DNA of 64,000 bases from an uncultured Veillonella sp. Lineage in GTDB: Bacteria; Bacillota; Negativicutes; Veillonellales; Veillonellaceae. Below the pieces are notes generated by a model. The model did not search any database. It was not told the DNA's origin and saw only the letters and a program-made list of their open reading frames with translations. Positions 9,125 to 17,422 of the stretch are shown piece after piece. Within the stretch, counting starts at the first letter, position 1; every line of letters starts with the position of its first letter. The stretch is from NCBI RefSeq assembly GCF_900545795.1, contig NZ_URAR01000006.1:52453-116452 (forward strand), in the 5' to 3' direction. The position numbers were made by a program, and so were the translations under genes.

Positions 9125-9664
9125 TTAGTCTTGATATACTTTCTCATCTAAAATACCAACAAATGGTAAATTTCTAAATTTTTCAGCATAATCAAGACCA
9201 TAGCCTACTACAAAATAATCAGGAATTTCAAAACCTTGATAGTCCACCTTCACTTCAGCTGTACGGCGATCAGGTTTATTCAACAAAGCCACTAAGCGAA
9301 CTGATTTAGCATTGCGAGACTTAAGATTTTCCAATAAGTAATGAAGTGTATTGCCTGTATCTACAATATCTTCTACAACGATAACATGCTTGCCCTCTAC
9401 TGGTTTATCTAAATCTTTCATAATGCGTACAACGCCACTACTTACAGTGCTGTTGCCATAACTAGAGCAAGAAATAAAATCTAAGCTTACGTCACCTTCA
9501 ACATAACGTGCTAAGTCAGCAAAGAACATAACCGCGCCCTTTAACACGCACACGAGAACTACTTCTTCGCCTTTATAATCATCTGAAATTTGCTTAGCTA
9601 ATTCTTTTACACGTTGCTGTAAGGCCTCTTCAGAAATAAGTACTTCCTTAATTGAATCCATCAT
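9125..9664 (-). CDS. hpt: Hypoxanthine phosphoribosyltransferase
   Basis: Purine salvage: converts hypoxanthine or guanine plus PRPP to IMP or GMP. The chosen start MMDSIKEV gives 179 aa, the normal length. GAGGAGG lies upstream, and ATGA overlaps the tilS stop codon. The PRPP-binding loop VIVVEDIVDTGNTL (about residues 91-104) is intact, as is the Lys of the base-binding LLNKPDRR segment. Coupling to tilS and proximity to ftsH reproduce the classical tilS-hpt-ftsH cluster. About 145 bp to ftsH holds a small GCCC/GGGC hairpin (about 9021-9042) without a T-run. Confidence 0.95.
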   Translation of the reverse strand: MMDSIKEVLISEEALQQRVKELAKQISDDYKGEEVVLVCVLKGAVMFFADLARYVEGDVSLDFISCSSYGNSTVSSGVVRIMKDLDKPVEGKHVIVVEDIVDTGNTLHYLLENLKSRNAKSVRLVALLNKPDRRTAEVKVDYQGFEIPDYFVVGYGLDYAEKFRNLPFVGILDEKVYQD

Positions 9665-11163
9665 ATTAGTTCCTCCTCTATGGAACAAGCCCAATACTTT
9701 GTTGACGCTTCGTCCCACACAACTATGGGCTTAGCTTTCATGCGATCTAAGCTATCTATTACTGCGAAATCAGCGCAACAAAACCACATACTAGGTCGTT
9801 GCTCTCTTGGAATTTTACGATCGATTAACCAATCCTTTAATTTCTTATGGCCCCAAATACGCCCTGAAGCATCACGTAATGCTACGCGATCGCCAGGCTG
9901 CCGCAACCTTACTATAGGTCCCTGTTCGGCCATTGACTGGGGAATTAAAATGCTTTCATTCCCTACAAGAGGCAATGCCTCCTGTTCTGGACCTTGCCAA
10001 TGTACCAAACGTTTAGAGCCAATCTTATAAGCCATTCTATTTTGCTTTATCGTAAAACGTCCAATCTGTATTATACCATATTGTGCCGTAACCTTCACCT
10101 GTCCAAGGTTAATTTGTTTCGGTGATGTGCCTGCTGTAATTTGGCGCAATTGCTTCACCTGCGCCATACTAAAAGTCCCTCGTGGCTGAATGCATTCCAT
10201 AATATAGCGCCAAATCCTATAATATAAAGCATCTGGCAAATCATGAAACTCAGCTCGTCGCAAAATCCAAACCTCAGACTCTTTACATTCTGTATGACTC
10301 CCTTGCGGTACAGCTAGCACGGCCCTTTTAGATATTTGTTTATGTATAGCTTTACTTTTCTCGCCTTTATTAGGCTTAATGGGCATATACTCAACAGGCC
10401 CTTCAATCAATATACTTTGCATGGCTTCCATGGCCTGGTCTGTTAAATATGTTTCATCAGCTTGCATGGCCTCACCTAAACGACCTAATGTTTCTGTCAA
10501 ATTAGGATTATATTGCCTCAAATAAGGGATGCCTTCTAAGCGCAATTTATTGCGCCTATACAGGGGCTCATCATTTGTCTTATCTAAGGCAAACTGTAAA
10601 CCTAGCTCATTGACAAAATCTAATATGTCCTGCTTAGTCACACCTAAAAAAGGGCGCCACTTATAATCCATTACAGGATACATACCAGTTAACCCTTTAG
10701 AACCACTGCCGCGCAATAGATGTGACAAAATAGTTTCTGCTTGGTCATCTAAATGATGTGCTGTAGCTAAATATTCATAGCCTTCTGTAGCCATTATCTG
10801 GTGAAAGAATTCATAACGAAGCTCACGACTGATCGTTTCTACTGATTTCTTAGCCTTATCCGCTTCTTGCTGTGCATCTATAACTTTCACATATACTGGC
10901 AACTGTAATTGTGCTCCATAGCATTTTACCAGCTCTACCTCAGCCTTACTTTCAGCTCTAAGGGAATGATCTACGATGGCAATGCCTAAGCGGAGATTCG
11001 TATGAGGCTCTTTATTTTTAAATTGAGCTAGCCAAAAAAGCAAACCTACTGAATCAGGGCCTCCAGAACAAGCGATTAGAACACTACTATTAGACGGCAC
11101 GGTTTTATGAGTGCGCTCATACTGCACTATTTTTTTGTGAAATACTGCGCCTGTTTCCTCCAC
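9661..11163 (-). CDS. tilS: tRNA(Ile)-lysidine synthetase
   Basis: Modifies C34 of the CAU-anticodon tRNA-Ile to lysidine so that it reads AUA; essential in most bacteria. The 500-aa protein has the N-type ATP pyrophosphatase P-loop SGGPDS (about residues 34-39), then HHLDDQAET and the ELRYEF helix of the catalytic domain, a middle helical region, and a C-terminal TilS domain (about residues 395-480, LRQPGDRVALRDASG) that binds the tRNA acceptor stem. It lies 12 bp after the Ppx-like gene and shares an ATGA overlap with hpt. Confidence 0.95.
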   Translation of the reverse strand: MEETGAVFHKKIVQYERTHKTVPSNSSVLIACSGGPDSVGLLFWLAQFKNKEPHTNLRLGIAIVDHSLRAESKAEVELVKCYGAQLQLPVYVKVIDAQQEADKAKKSVETISRELRYEFFHQIMATEGYEYLATAHHLDDQAETILSHLLRGSGSKGLTGMYPVMDYKWRPFLGVTKQDILDFVNELGLQFALDKTNDEPLYRRNKLRLEGIPYLRQYNPNLTETLGRLGEAMQADETYLTDQAMEAMQSILIEGPVEYMPIKPNKGEKSKAIHKQISKRAVLAVPQGSHTECKESEVWILRRAEFHDLPDALYYRIWRYIMECIQPRGTFSMAQVKQLRQITAGTSPKQINLGQVKVTAQYGIIQIGRFTIKQNRMAYKIGSKRLVHWQGPEQEALPLVGNESILIPQSMAEQGPIVRLRQPGDRVALRDASGRIWGHKKLKDWLIDRKIPREQRPSMWFCCADFAVIDSLDRMKAKPIVVWDEASTKYWACSIEEELI

Positions 11164-11175
11164 AGTAAGACCTCC

Positions 11176-12075
11176 TTATCGGTCTTTAGCAATAAGACTA
11201 TCCTCAATACCTTCCATACCATCCCGTTCGCTTACGAGAACATAAGGGATTTCATAGGTATCCATAAAAGATGTTAAAATCTCGGCACCAGCTACGATAA
11301 TATCAGCTCGATTAGGATCTAATCCAGGCACGTTTGAGCGTTCTTCCACAGTCATAGCACGCAAATCCATAATCATGAGCTCTACAGCTTCACGAGTAAG
11401 TTTATGATCTTGTACTTTTTCAGGATTATACGACGCCAGTTTTAAATCCATAGCCCCTAATGTTGTAGCCGTGCCTCCAATAGCTACAAAATCGCCAAAA
11501 TTCCCCTTTATTGGCAAAGGATCAAACCATGGTTGTGTTTCTCTCCATATAGCCTGAGGGTCTTCTTCAGAACATGCTTGTAAACGCACTGCTCCAATGG
11601 GGTAAGAGCGACTCCAATATACTTCATCTAAAAAGCCCAAAGCCACTTCAGTACTGCCTCCACCAATATCAATAATGGCATAATGTCTGCCATCTTGTAA
11701 GCGCTTACCTACAGCGCCTACAAAACCATATTGAGCCTCTTCTTCACCAGTTAAAATGCGCGCCTCCATAGGGCAGATTTCAGCAGCCTCTTCCATAAAG
11801 GCTTCGCCATTAGAGGCTTCACGAATTGCACTTGTGGCTAAGCCAATAATTCGAGTAGCACCAAAATCTTGAATTAATTGGTGAATCTCACGTAATGCAT
11901 CAAGGCCACGAGCCCAAGCTTCTTCAGTAATTTCACCGTCTTCATTGCGCGCGCCTAAGCGGGTACGCCAAAGCTTTTTAGGCAAGTTCATCCATTCTCC
12001 TTGCTTATATTCGCCCAGTAACAAACGAAATGAATTTGAACCTAAATCTATAATAGCTACTTTAGTATCTTTCAT
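11176..12075 (-). CDS. Ppx/GppA family phosphatase (exopolyphosphatase or pppGpp hydrolase)
   Basis: Single-domain ASKHA protein of 299 aa starting MKDTKVAIIDLGSNSFRLLL. AAGGAGTG precedes this ATG, so nine upstream codons were dropped. Phosphate motif DLGSNSFR (about residues 10-17), catalytic-Glu segment TGEEEAQYGF and second phosphate motif IDIGGGSTEV are all present. The family hydrolyses inorganic polyphosphate or pppGpp; the short form seen here lacks the C-terminal HD domain of long Ppx, and substrate cannot be called from sequence. It leads the tilS-hpt-ftsH run. Upstream lies a 24-bp tandem repeat (12121-12192). Confidence 0.88.
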   Translation of the reverse strand: MKDTKVAIIDLGSNSFRLLLGEYKQGEWMNLPKKLWRTRLGARNEDGEITEEAWARGLDALREIHQLIQDFGATRIIGLATSAIREASNGEAFMEEAAEICPMEARILTGEEEAQYGFVGAVGKRLQDGRHYAIIDIGGGSTEVALGFLDEVYWSRSYPIGAVRLQACSEEDPQAIWRETQPWFDPLPIKGNFGDFVAIGGTATTLGAMDLKLASYNPEKVQDHKLTREAVELMIMDLRAMTVEERSNVPGLDPNRADIIVAGAEILTSFMDTYEIPYVLVSERDGMEGIEDSLIAKDR

Positions 12076-12120
12076 GACACACTCCTTATAGAAAAATTCC
12101 ACCGCAAATAATATATAAAA

Positions 12121-12192
12121 TTCTAACTACAGTAATTTATAAAGCTCTAATTACAGTAGTATATAAAGCTCTAATCACAGTATAATTGCTAA
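12121..12192. repeat. 24-bp tandem repeat upstream of the Ppx-like gene, three copies
   Basis: Copies begin at 12121, 12145 and 12169 with core CTCTAATTACAGTAG; the first two match best and the third degenerates after 14 bases. They lie 46-117 bp upstream of the start codon, where promoter elements are expected. Each copy brings TATA-like sequence on the minus strand, so copy number could affect expression. That is inference. Confidence 0.75.
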
Positions 12193-12324
12193 CCTAATAT
12201 AAGTGGCCCCACTACTTTTATAATGTAGCTCATGGCCCTTTGGGAAATCAATCACCACAAACAATCAATACCTCATGATAAACCAATACTATCTCATATA
12301 CGAATTAGTTCAGCTGAGCCTGGT

Positions 12325-12354
12325 AAAAAAAAGATGATGCCGTTACGCATCATC
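12325..12354 (-). terminator. Rho-independent terminator after the S1-domain gene
   Basis: Perfect 8-bp stem GATGATGC / GCATCATC, 6-nt loop, followed on the minus strand by eight T. It lies 9 bp beyond the stop of the S1 gene and separates the divIC unit from the Ppx-tilS unit. Confidence 0.92.
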
Positions 12355-12363
12355 TCAGTTTTA

Positions 12364-12843
12364 TTAATCTCTGCGACCTCCACGACCGCCACGTTTCGAT
12401 TCTGTATTACGTTTTAAATCAGTTAAGCGTTCTTCACTATCTTTCAAGAAACGACTCATTTTATCTTCAAAGGAAAGACCATTGCCCTTACGGCCAGAAG
12501 CATTGCGACGATTGCCATCAAATGAATTGCGGTTATGACCATCATTATTGCGTGGACGGAACTCACGATTGTCTCGCTGTTCAACTTTAGCTTGAGCAGC
12601 TGGAGCCTTAGGCTGAGCTTGCTTAATAGATAAGCTAATTTTTCCCTTTTCATCAACACTAAGAACTTTTACTTTTACTGCATCTTGTTCTTTCAAGAAG
12701 TCTTGAATATTTTCTACATATTCATTAGCTACTTCTGAAATATGAACTAAGCCTGTTTGTTTATTCCCTAAATCAACAAATGCTCCAAATTTTGTAATAC
12801 CCGTAACTGTGCCCTCTAGAACACTACCAACTTCAATGGCCAT
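12364..12843 (-). CDS. S1-domain RNA-binding protein (YabR / GSP13-like)
   Basis: 159 aa from MAIEVGSVLEGTV. One S1 OB-fold domain spans about residues 1-70 (GTVTGITKFGAFVDLGNKQT, then HISEVANEYV and KVKVLSVDEKGKISLSIK). The rest is a low-complexity Arg/Asn/Gly tail ending GGRGGRRD, typical of RNA-binding regions. In Bacillus the equivalent gene yabR also follows divIC. The family binds RNA or ribosomes; the exact role is unknown. GGAGG is 13 nt before the chosen ATG, rather far, so an upstream non-ATG start remains possible. Confidence 0.85.
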   Translation of the reverse strand: MAIEVGSVLEGTVTGITKFGAFVDLGNKQTGLVHISEVANEYVENIQDFLKEQDAVKVKVLSVDEKGKISLSIKQAQPKAPAAQAKVEQRDNREFRPRNNDGHNRNSFDGNRRNASGRKGNGLSFEDKMSRFLKDSEERLTDLKRNTESKRGGRGGRRD

Positions 12844-12937
12844 GCTAACCCAATGTCCTCCTACTTCTAACAATATATTTGCATTAAATTATGCACGTAA
12901 TCTAATTATATAGGTCTCTGAAAAACCTTGTCAACAA

Positions 12938-13279
12938 TTATTTAACGTACGGAACTTCCCCCGGCTTCACCAAGCCTAACTCCTCACGGGCTACCGCTTC
13001 AATAGCTTTAGGATCTTGCAATTGGGCGTTTTCCTGTTCTAATTGTTCATTCTTCTTTTTTAACTCTTCAATCTGCACTTCCAAGGCTTTTTGCTGCTGT
13101 AAAATTTGAAACCATTCATACCCTGTACGCGTTAATGCAATAACACCTAACACGATGATAATAATTTTAACCCATTTTACGCCTAGCATAAAACGACTTC
13201 GTCGAATTTCATTTGTGCTAGCTTTTTTCTTTTGTGCAGAACTGTCCTGTTGAGTCACTTGATTTTGCGTGTCCGCCAT
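12938..13279 (-). CDS. divIC: Septum formation initiator family protein (DivIC/FtsB-like)
   Basis: 113-aa single-pass division protein. A basic cytoplasmic N terminus precedes one membrane helix (IIIIVLGVIALTRTGYEWF, about residues 38-56). A periplasmic leucine-zipper-like coiled coil follows (ALEVQIEELKKKNEQLEQEN), then the conserved segment EAVAREELGLVKPGEVPYV that marks the DivIC/FtsB family. Such proteins bridge FtsL and FtsQ/DivIB in the divisome. GAGG precedes ATG. It is directly upstream of the S1 gene, as in other Firmicutes. Confidence 0.9.
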   Translation of the reverse strand: MADTQNQVTQQDSSAQKKKASTNEIRRSRFMLGVKWVKIIIIVLGVIALTRTGYEWFQILQQQKALEVQIEELKKKNEQLEQENAQLQDPKAIEAVAREELGLVKPGEVPYVK

Positions 13280-13293
13280 ATAAAGTACCTCAT

Positions 13294-13360
13294 CCTTACT
13301 ATTTGCTACTAGGTTCTATAATTCCTTATTATTTGCTATTAGAATCTTATGCCTTAATTC
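13294..13360. repeat. Degenerate ~30-bp tandem repeat upstream of divIC
   Basis: CCTTACTATTTGCTACTAGG begins at 13294. A similar CCTTATTATTTGCTATTAGA begins at 13324, and a short third piece (CCTTAATTC) at 13352. It lies between folK and the divIC start. No promoter or terminator was called with confidence in this 222-bp gap. Confidence 0.55.
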
Positions 13361-13501
13361 TTTACAGCTATTTCCTCAGATAATTAAGGAATTGAGCAGT
13401 TAAATGCATAAGCAACTAAGTAAGTTACTGTAGTCATTCAATTGCGCTTTTATTATAGCACAAGGCCCTCTCATTGAGTATAGAATTCATTTATAAAAAG
13501 A

Positions 13502-14005
13502 TTATAACTCTTTAATTCGTTCTTTAATAGACTGATTCCCTCTTGAAAAATCAGGATATAGCTCCTCTAAAGGCTCTAGCACAAAGGTGCGGTCCCACAT
13601 ATAGGGATGGGGAATCGTCAATCGCTCCGAATTATACTCCACCGCCTCACCATCACTAGTCTCGGCCCACACAATATCTAAATCTAGTGTTCTAGGACCC
13701 CAATGAATATGCCGTTGGCGATTGGCTTCCTGCTCTAACAGCTGCATATAATCCAGTAATTCCTCTGGCTGCAAGCTTGTAATGATTTGCACAACACCAT
13801 TCAAAAAAGCACCTTGGTCTGTATTACCCCAAGGCGCCGTTTCAATCCAAGTAGACGGCTTGACCATTATAATTTGAGTATGCTCTTTCAAGCGCCGAAC
13901 AGCTGTATTCAAATACGCCTCTCGATCACCTAAATTAGAACCTATACTCAAATAATATGTCAACCGATCTTCAGTTGTATGTATAAAACTACCGTTTTGA
14001 CTCAC
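13502..14005 (-). CDS. folK: 6-hydroxymethyl-7,8-dihydropterin pyrophosphokinase
   Basis: Transfers pyrophosphate from ATP to the pterin in folate synthesis. A GTG start at 14005 gives 167 aa. AGAGG lies 9 nt before it, and the GTG overlaps the last base of the folB stop; a longer reading through folB would be spurious. Family motifs: YLSIGSNLGDREAYL at the N terminus, WGNTDQGAFLNGVVQI, then GPRTLDLDIVW and IPHPYMWDRTFVLEPL. Last gene of the folE-folP-folB-folK run. Confidence 0.95.
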   Translation of the reverse strand: MSQNGSFIHTTEDRLTYYLSIGSNLGDREAYLNTAVRRLKEHTQIIMVKPSTWIETAPWGNTDQGAFLNGVVQIITSLQPEELLDYMQLLEQEANRQRHIHWGPRTLDLDIVWAETSDGEAVEYNSERLTIPHPYMWDRTFVLEPLEELYPDFSRGNQSIKERIKEL

Positions 14006-14367
14006 TACATTTGACCTCTCGTAATGGTAACTTCCACATAATCGAGCATGCCTGGAATCGGCACAGCGGGCTTGCGCACAGAAACTGCTAAGCCCACAAT
14101 ACCACGATAAGTATTCCAAAGCTCATCCGCAATTAAAGTGCCCACTCGTTCTAATAATTTTTGAGGAGTCCCAGTCACAACTGACTCTACGGTATTATAA
14201 ATTTCTACATAATTAATAGAGTCTTCCAATAAATCGGACTGTCCTGCTTTCGTCAAATCAGTAACCACAGTAACGTCCACAAAAAAGCGCTGGCCTTGAG
14301 TTGTCTCAGATTCTAAATTGCCATGATAGCCATAAAAGCCCATATTCTTTAGTACAATTTTATCCAT
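14005..14367 (-). CDS. folB: Dihydroneopterin aldolase
   Basis: Splits 7,8-dihydroneopterin into 6-hydroxymethyl-dihydropterin and glycolaldehyde. 120 aa from MDKIVLKNMGFYGYHGNLE, with GAGAGG upstream. YGYHGNLESE near the N terminus and SINYVEIYNTVES are family signatures, and the conserved Lys is near the C-terminal segment VRKPAVPIPG. It begins 2 bp after the folP stop and touches the folK start. Confidence 0.95.
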   Translation of the reverse strand: MDKIVLKNMGFYGYHGNLESETTQGQRFFVDVTVVTDLTKAGQSDLLEDSINYVEIYNTVESVVTGTPQKLLERVGTLIADELWNTYRGIVGLAVSVRKPAVPIPGMLDYVEVTITRGQM

Positions 14368-14368
14368 C

Positions 14369-15202
14369 TTACACACCTCTCAACAATGCATCGGCTACAG
14401 CTAATGCTTTTTTATGCATATCTACATTGTGCACGCGCACCATGTCTACACCTTGAATTACACCAGTAATACAAGCAGCAACTGTACCTTCATCGCGCTC
14501 ATCAGGGGCACAATCATTTAAAATGCTACCGATAAAACGCTTGCGACTCGCCGCCAATAACACAGGGAACTCATAGGCTGTAATCTCACCTAAGCGCTGC
14601 ATAACTTCAATATTTTGCTCTCCGGTTTTTCCAAAGCCAATGCCTGGATCAAACCAAATATTTTGAGGCTTAATCCCTTCCTTTAAGGCAAGGTCAACAG
14701 ACGTAAAGAAAAAGGCCTTCATATCTTCAATAATATCACCATATTCAGTGTTATTTTGATTGTGCATAATAATGACTGGCACATTGTGCTTCGCTGCTAC
14801 TGCGGCAATATCGCGATCGTAGCGAAGTCCCCATATATCATTTAATATATGAGCGCCATGACTCAATGCATAATCGGCCGACTCAGCTCTATAGGTGTCA
14901 ATGGACACAGGTACAGCAGAAGCGTCCACCACAGGACCAAGTAATAATTTTAAACGGTCAATCTCCTCAGCTACTGAAATCTGTACATGACCTGGACGCG
15001 TAGACTCCACGCCTAAATCAATTACATCAGCGCCAGCTGCTACCATTGCTTTTGCCTGCGCGGCTGCAGTTTCTGGCGTATTGTACTGTCCACCGTCAGA
15101 AAATGAATCTGGTGTACCATTTAAAATCCCCATAATCAATGTACGATTATTGAGTTCTAATTTTTTTCCATCACTCCATTGATAGCTGCGTCGTTTGAGC
15201 AT
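14369..15202 (-). CDS. folP: Dihydropteroate synthase
   Basis: Condenses p-aminobenzoate with the pterin pyrophosphate; the sulfonamide target. 277 aa TIM barrel. Signature IMGILNGTPDSFSDGGQY (about residues 23-40), ADVIDLGVESTRPG, DIWGL and FDPGIGFGKT are all intact. AGGAGG lies 8 nt before ATG, inside the end of folE (32-bp overlap), indicating translational coupling. Confidence 0.97.
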   Translation of the reverse strand: MLKRRSYQWSDGKKLELNNRTLIMGILNGTPDSFSDGGQYNTPETAAAQAKAMVAAGADVIDLGVESTRPGHVQISVAEEIDRLKLLLGPVVDASAVPVSIDTYRAESADYALSHGAHILNDIWGLRYDRDIAAVAAKHNVPVIIMHNQNNTEYGDIIEDMKAFFFTSVDLALKEGIKPQNIWFDPGIGFGKTGEQNIEVMQRLGEITAYEFPVLLAASRKRFIGSILNDCAPDERDEGTVAACITGVIQGVDMVRVHNVDMHKKALAVADALLRGV

Positions 15203-15761
15203 CGATAGTTCCTCCTAACATGGCTAAAGCCTCTTCACGAAGTGGCCCTGCCTCTCCAAGCACGCCCCGGCATTCCAAAGTTTGTACTACTGTACCTTGT
15301 GGAAATTCCCCTTTTAAAAGCATGCACATATGAGTGCCGCGCATTCTAACCAACACGCCTTCAGCACCTAAATCCTGCTCAATAGCCTGAGCTAATTGCA
15401 TGGTTAATCGTTCTTGTAATTGTGGACGATGCGCCAACACACTAATGACATCGCCAAACTTGCTTATACCTGCTACACGACCTTCATGGGGCTGATAAAT
15501 AATATCAACAGTACCAAAAAAAGGCATTAAATGATGTTCACATATGGAATAATAATTTATCCCTGTAATAGCGACTAAACCTTTTGACTCAGATGTAAAT
15601 AAATCGCCCCACACAGCCTCAGTAGACTGCCCTACACCAGAGAACAAAGATTCATACAAAGCAGCCACGCGACTCGGTGTTTTATTCATTTCATCTGATT
15701 CAATATCTATGCCCAATGCAGTTAAAAATTGGGCAATCCCCTCTTGGGCCTGCTGATTCAT
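15171..15761 (-). CDS. folE: GTP cyclohydrolase I
   Basis: First step of folate synthesis: GTP to 7,8-dihydroneopterin triphosphate. 196 aa, with the zinc and active-site residues in SICEHHLMPFFG (Cys and His) and the second Cys in THMCMLLKG. GRVAGISKFG and VLAHRPQLQERLT match the family. It lies 32 bp after the ABC-F gene and starts the folate genes folE-folP-folB-folK. The phosphatase and p-aminobenzoate genes of the pathway are not in this window. Confidence 0.97.
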   Translation of the reverse strand: MNQQAQEGIAQFLTALGIDIESDEMNKTPSRVAALYESLFSGVGQSTEAVWGDLFTSESKGLVAITGINYYSICEHHLMPFFGTVDIIYQPHEGRVAGISKFGDVISVLAHRPQLQERLTMQLAQAIEQDLGAEGVLVRMRGTHMCMLLKGEFPQGTVVQTLECRGVLGEAGPLREEALAMLGGTIDAQTTQLSME

Positions 15762-15793
15762 AATTAATCTCCTATATCTGTGAAGGATGTGAA

Positions 15794-17350
15794 CTAAACA
15801 ATTTTAGTTGTCCAAGACTCCACATTCCATTCATCAGTAATCCAGGAACGATAAAATTCTGGCTCATGACTTACTAGTAAAATCGTTCCTTTAAAACGAC
15901 GCAATGCTTCACTTAATTCTTCCTTAGCATCTACGTCCAAATGATTTGTCGGTTCATCCAAAACTAATACATTATAGGACTCTTGCATTAATTTACATAA
16001 CCGCACCTTAGCATTTTCCCCACCGGACAAAACACGCATCTGACTGGTAATATGCTCATTTGTTAGCCCGCAGCGAGCTAAAGCGGCCCGCACCTCACTA
16101 TTAGTCATTGATGGATAGGCATTCCAAATGTAATCTAAAGCAGTAACATCATTATTAGCTACATCTTCTTGTGCGAAGTAACCGACCTGCAAGAAATCAC
16201 CGCGCTCTACTTGTCCAGAGAAAGCTGGTATCATGCCTAATAATGTTTTAAGTAATGTAGTCTTACCTAAGCCATTCACACCGCGAACGGCTACCTTTTG
16301 ACCGCGCTCTAAAACGACTTTTACCGGCTTAGTTAATGCTTCATTATAGCCTAAGACTAAATCTTCTGCTTCAACAATAAAACGACTTGGCGTGCGACCT
16401 TCTTTAAAACCAAACGATGGCTTCAAATGCACCTTAGGCTTCTCTAGCATTTCCATCTTCTCTAAGCGCTTAGCTCTAGAGTTCGCCATCCCCCTCGTAG
16501 CAACGCGTGCCTTATTGCGAGCAATAAAGTCTTCCATGCGCGCCACTTCTTGTTGCTGACGTTCATAGGCTTTGATAGCCTGCTCTCGTTGCACCTCATA
16601 AGCAGCTAAGAATTGCTCATAATTCCCTGTGTAACGAGTTAGTTTAGCTTGCTCAATATGGTAAATCACATTGACTACAGCATTTAAAAATTCCATATCA
16701 TGGGAAATTAAGATAAAAGAATTTTCATAATTTTGCAAATAATTCTTTAGCCATTCAATATGCTCTACATCCAAGTAGTTTGTAGGCTCGTCTAAGAGCA
16801 AAATAGTTGGCTTTTGCAATAATAGCTTAGTGAGCAATACTTTCGTGCGCTGACCACCGCTCAATTCATTAACTAAACGGTCTAAGCCAATATCTACTAA
16901 GCCTAAGCCTTGCGCTGTACGTTCAATAGTCGCATCAATTTCGTAGAATCCGCGCTGCTCTAATTCCTCTTGCCATTCGCCAGTCTTTTCTAAGAGCTCA
17001 TTCATGCGCTCTTCAGTGCAATCAGTCATTTCATTATAAGCAGCTTGTAAATCCGCCTCTAACTGAAAGAGATCACTGAAGGCATCGCGCAACACATCGC
17101 GAATCGTCTGCCCATCACTGAGTACACTATGTTGGTCTAAATAACCCACTGTGCCCTTATTAGACCAGGCAACAGTTCCTTCATCAGGTAAAATATTTCC
17201 AATAATAATATTTAAAAAGGTAGACTTACCTTCACCATTAGCACCGATTAAACCTACATGTTCCCCTTTTAACAAGCGAAATGATGCATCATCTAAAATC
17301 TGACGAGCACCAAAGCCATGAGTCACATGAGACACAGTTAATACGCTCAT
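15794..17350 (-). CDS. ABC-F family ATPase
   Basis: 518 aa, two ABC ATPase domains in one soluble chain with no membrane segments. Domain 1 has Walker A GANGEGKS, signature LSGGQRT and Walker B ILLLDEPTNYLD. Domain 2 has GVNGLGKTT, LSGGENAKV and VLVLDEPTNHLD. Between them is the charged linker (about residues 245-320) that reaches the ribosomal peptidyl-transferase centre in ABC-F proteins. The family acts on ribosomes as translation factors or antibiotic-resistance proteins; this one looks like a housekeeping YkpA/YbiT type. No antibiotic specificity can be inferred. It precedes folE by 32 bp. Confidence 0.9.
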   Translation of the reverse strand: MSVLTVSHVTHGFGARQILDDASFRLLKGEHVGLIGANGEGKSTFLNIIIGNILPDEGTVAWSNKGTVGYLDQHSVLSDGQTIRDVLRDAFSDLFQLEADLQAAYNEMTDCTEERMNELLEKTGEWQEELEQRGFYEIDATIERTAQGLGLVDIGLDRLVNELSGGQRTKVLLTKLLLQKPTILLLDEPTNYLDVEHIEWLKNYLQNYENSFILISHDMEFLNAVVNVIYHIEQAKLTRYTGNYEQFLAAYEVQREQAIKAYERQQQEVARMEDFIARNKARVATRGMANSRAKRLEKMEMLEKPKVHLKPSFGFKEGRTPSRFIVEAEDLVLGYNEALTKPVKVVLERGQKVAVRGVNGLGKTTLLKTLLGMIPAFSGQVERGDFLQVGYFAQEDVANNDVTALDYIWNAYPSMTNSEVRAALARCGLTNEHITSQMRVLSGGENAKVRLCKLMQESYNVLVLDEPTNHLDVDAKEELSEALRRFKGTILLVSHEPEFYRSWITDEWNVESWTTKIV

Positions 17351-17380
17351 TCGTCATCTCCCAACTACAACACATAATGG

Positions 17381-17404
17381 AAAAGCCGTCTTTAAAGACG
17401 GCTT
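17381..17404 (-). terminator. Hairpin, probable terminator after the M20 amidohydrolase gene
   Basis: Perfect 22-bp palindrome AAGCCGTCTTT / AAAGACGGCTT, followed on the minus strand by a short TTTTCC. The T-run is weak. Located 18 bp after the amidohydrolase stop and 30 bp before the ABC-F start. Confidence 0.7.
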
Positions 17405-17422
17405 CTCTTTAACGATTCTATT

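Noticed and set aside
13502..14119. Long folK reading through folB
   Set aside because: The extra 38 codons overlap folB in another frame and do not resemble FolK. The GTG at 14005 fits the RBS and family start.
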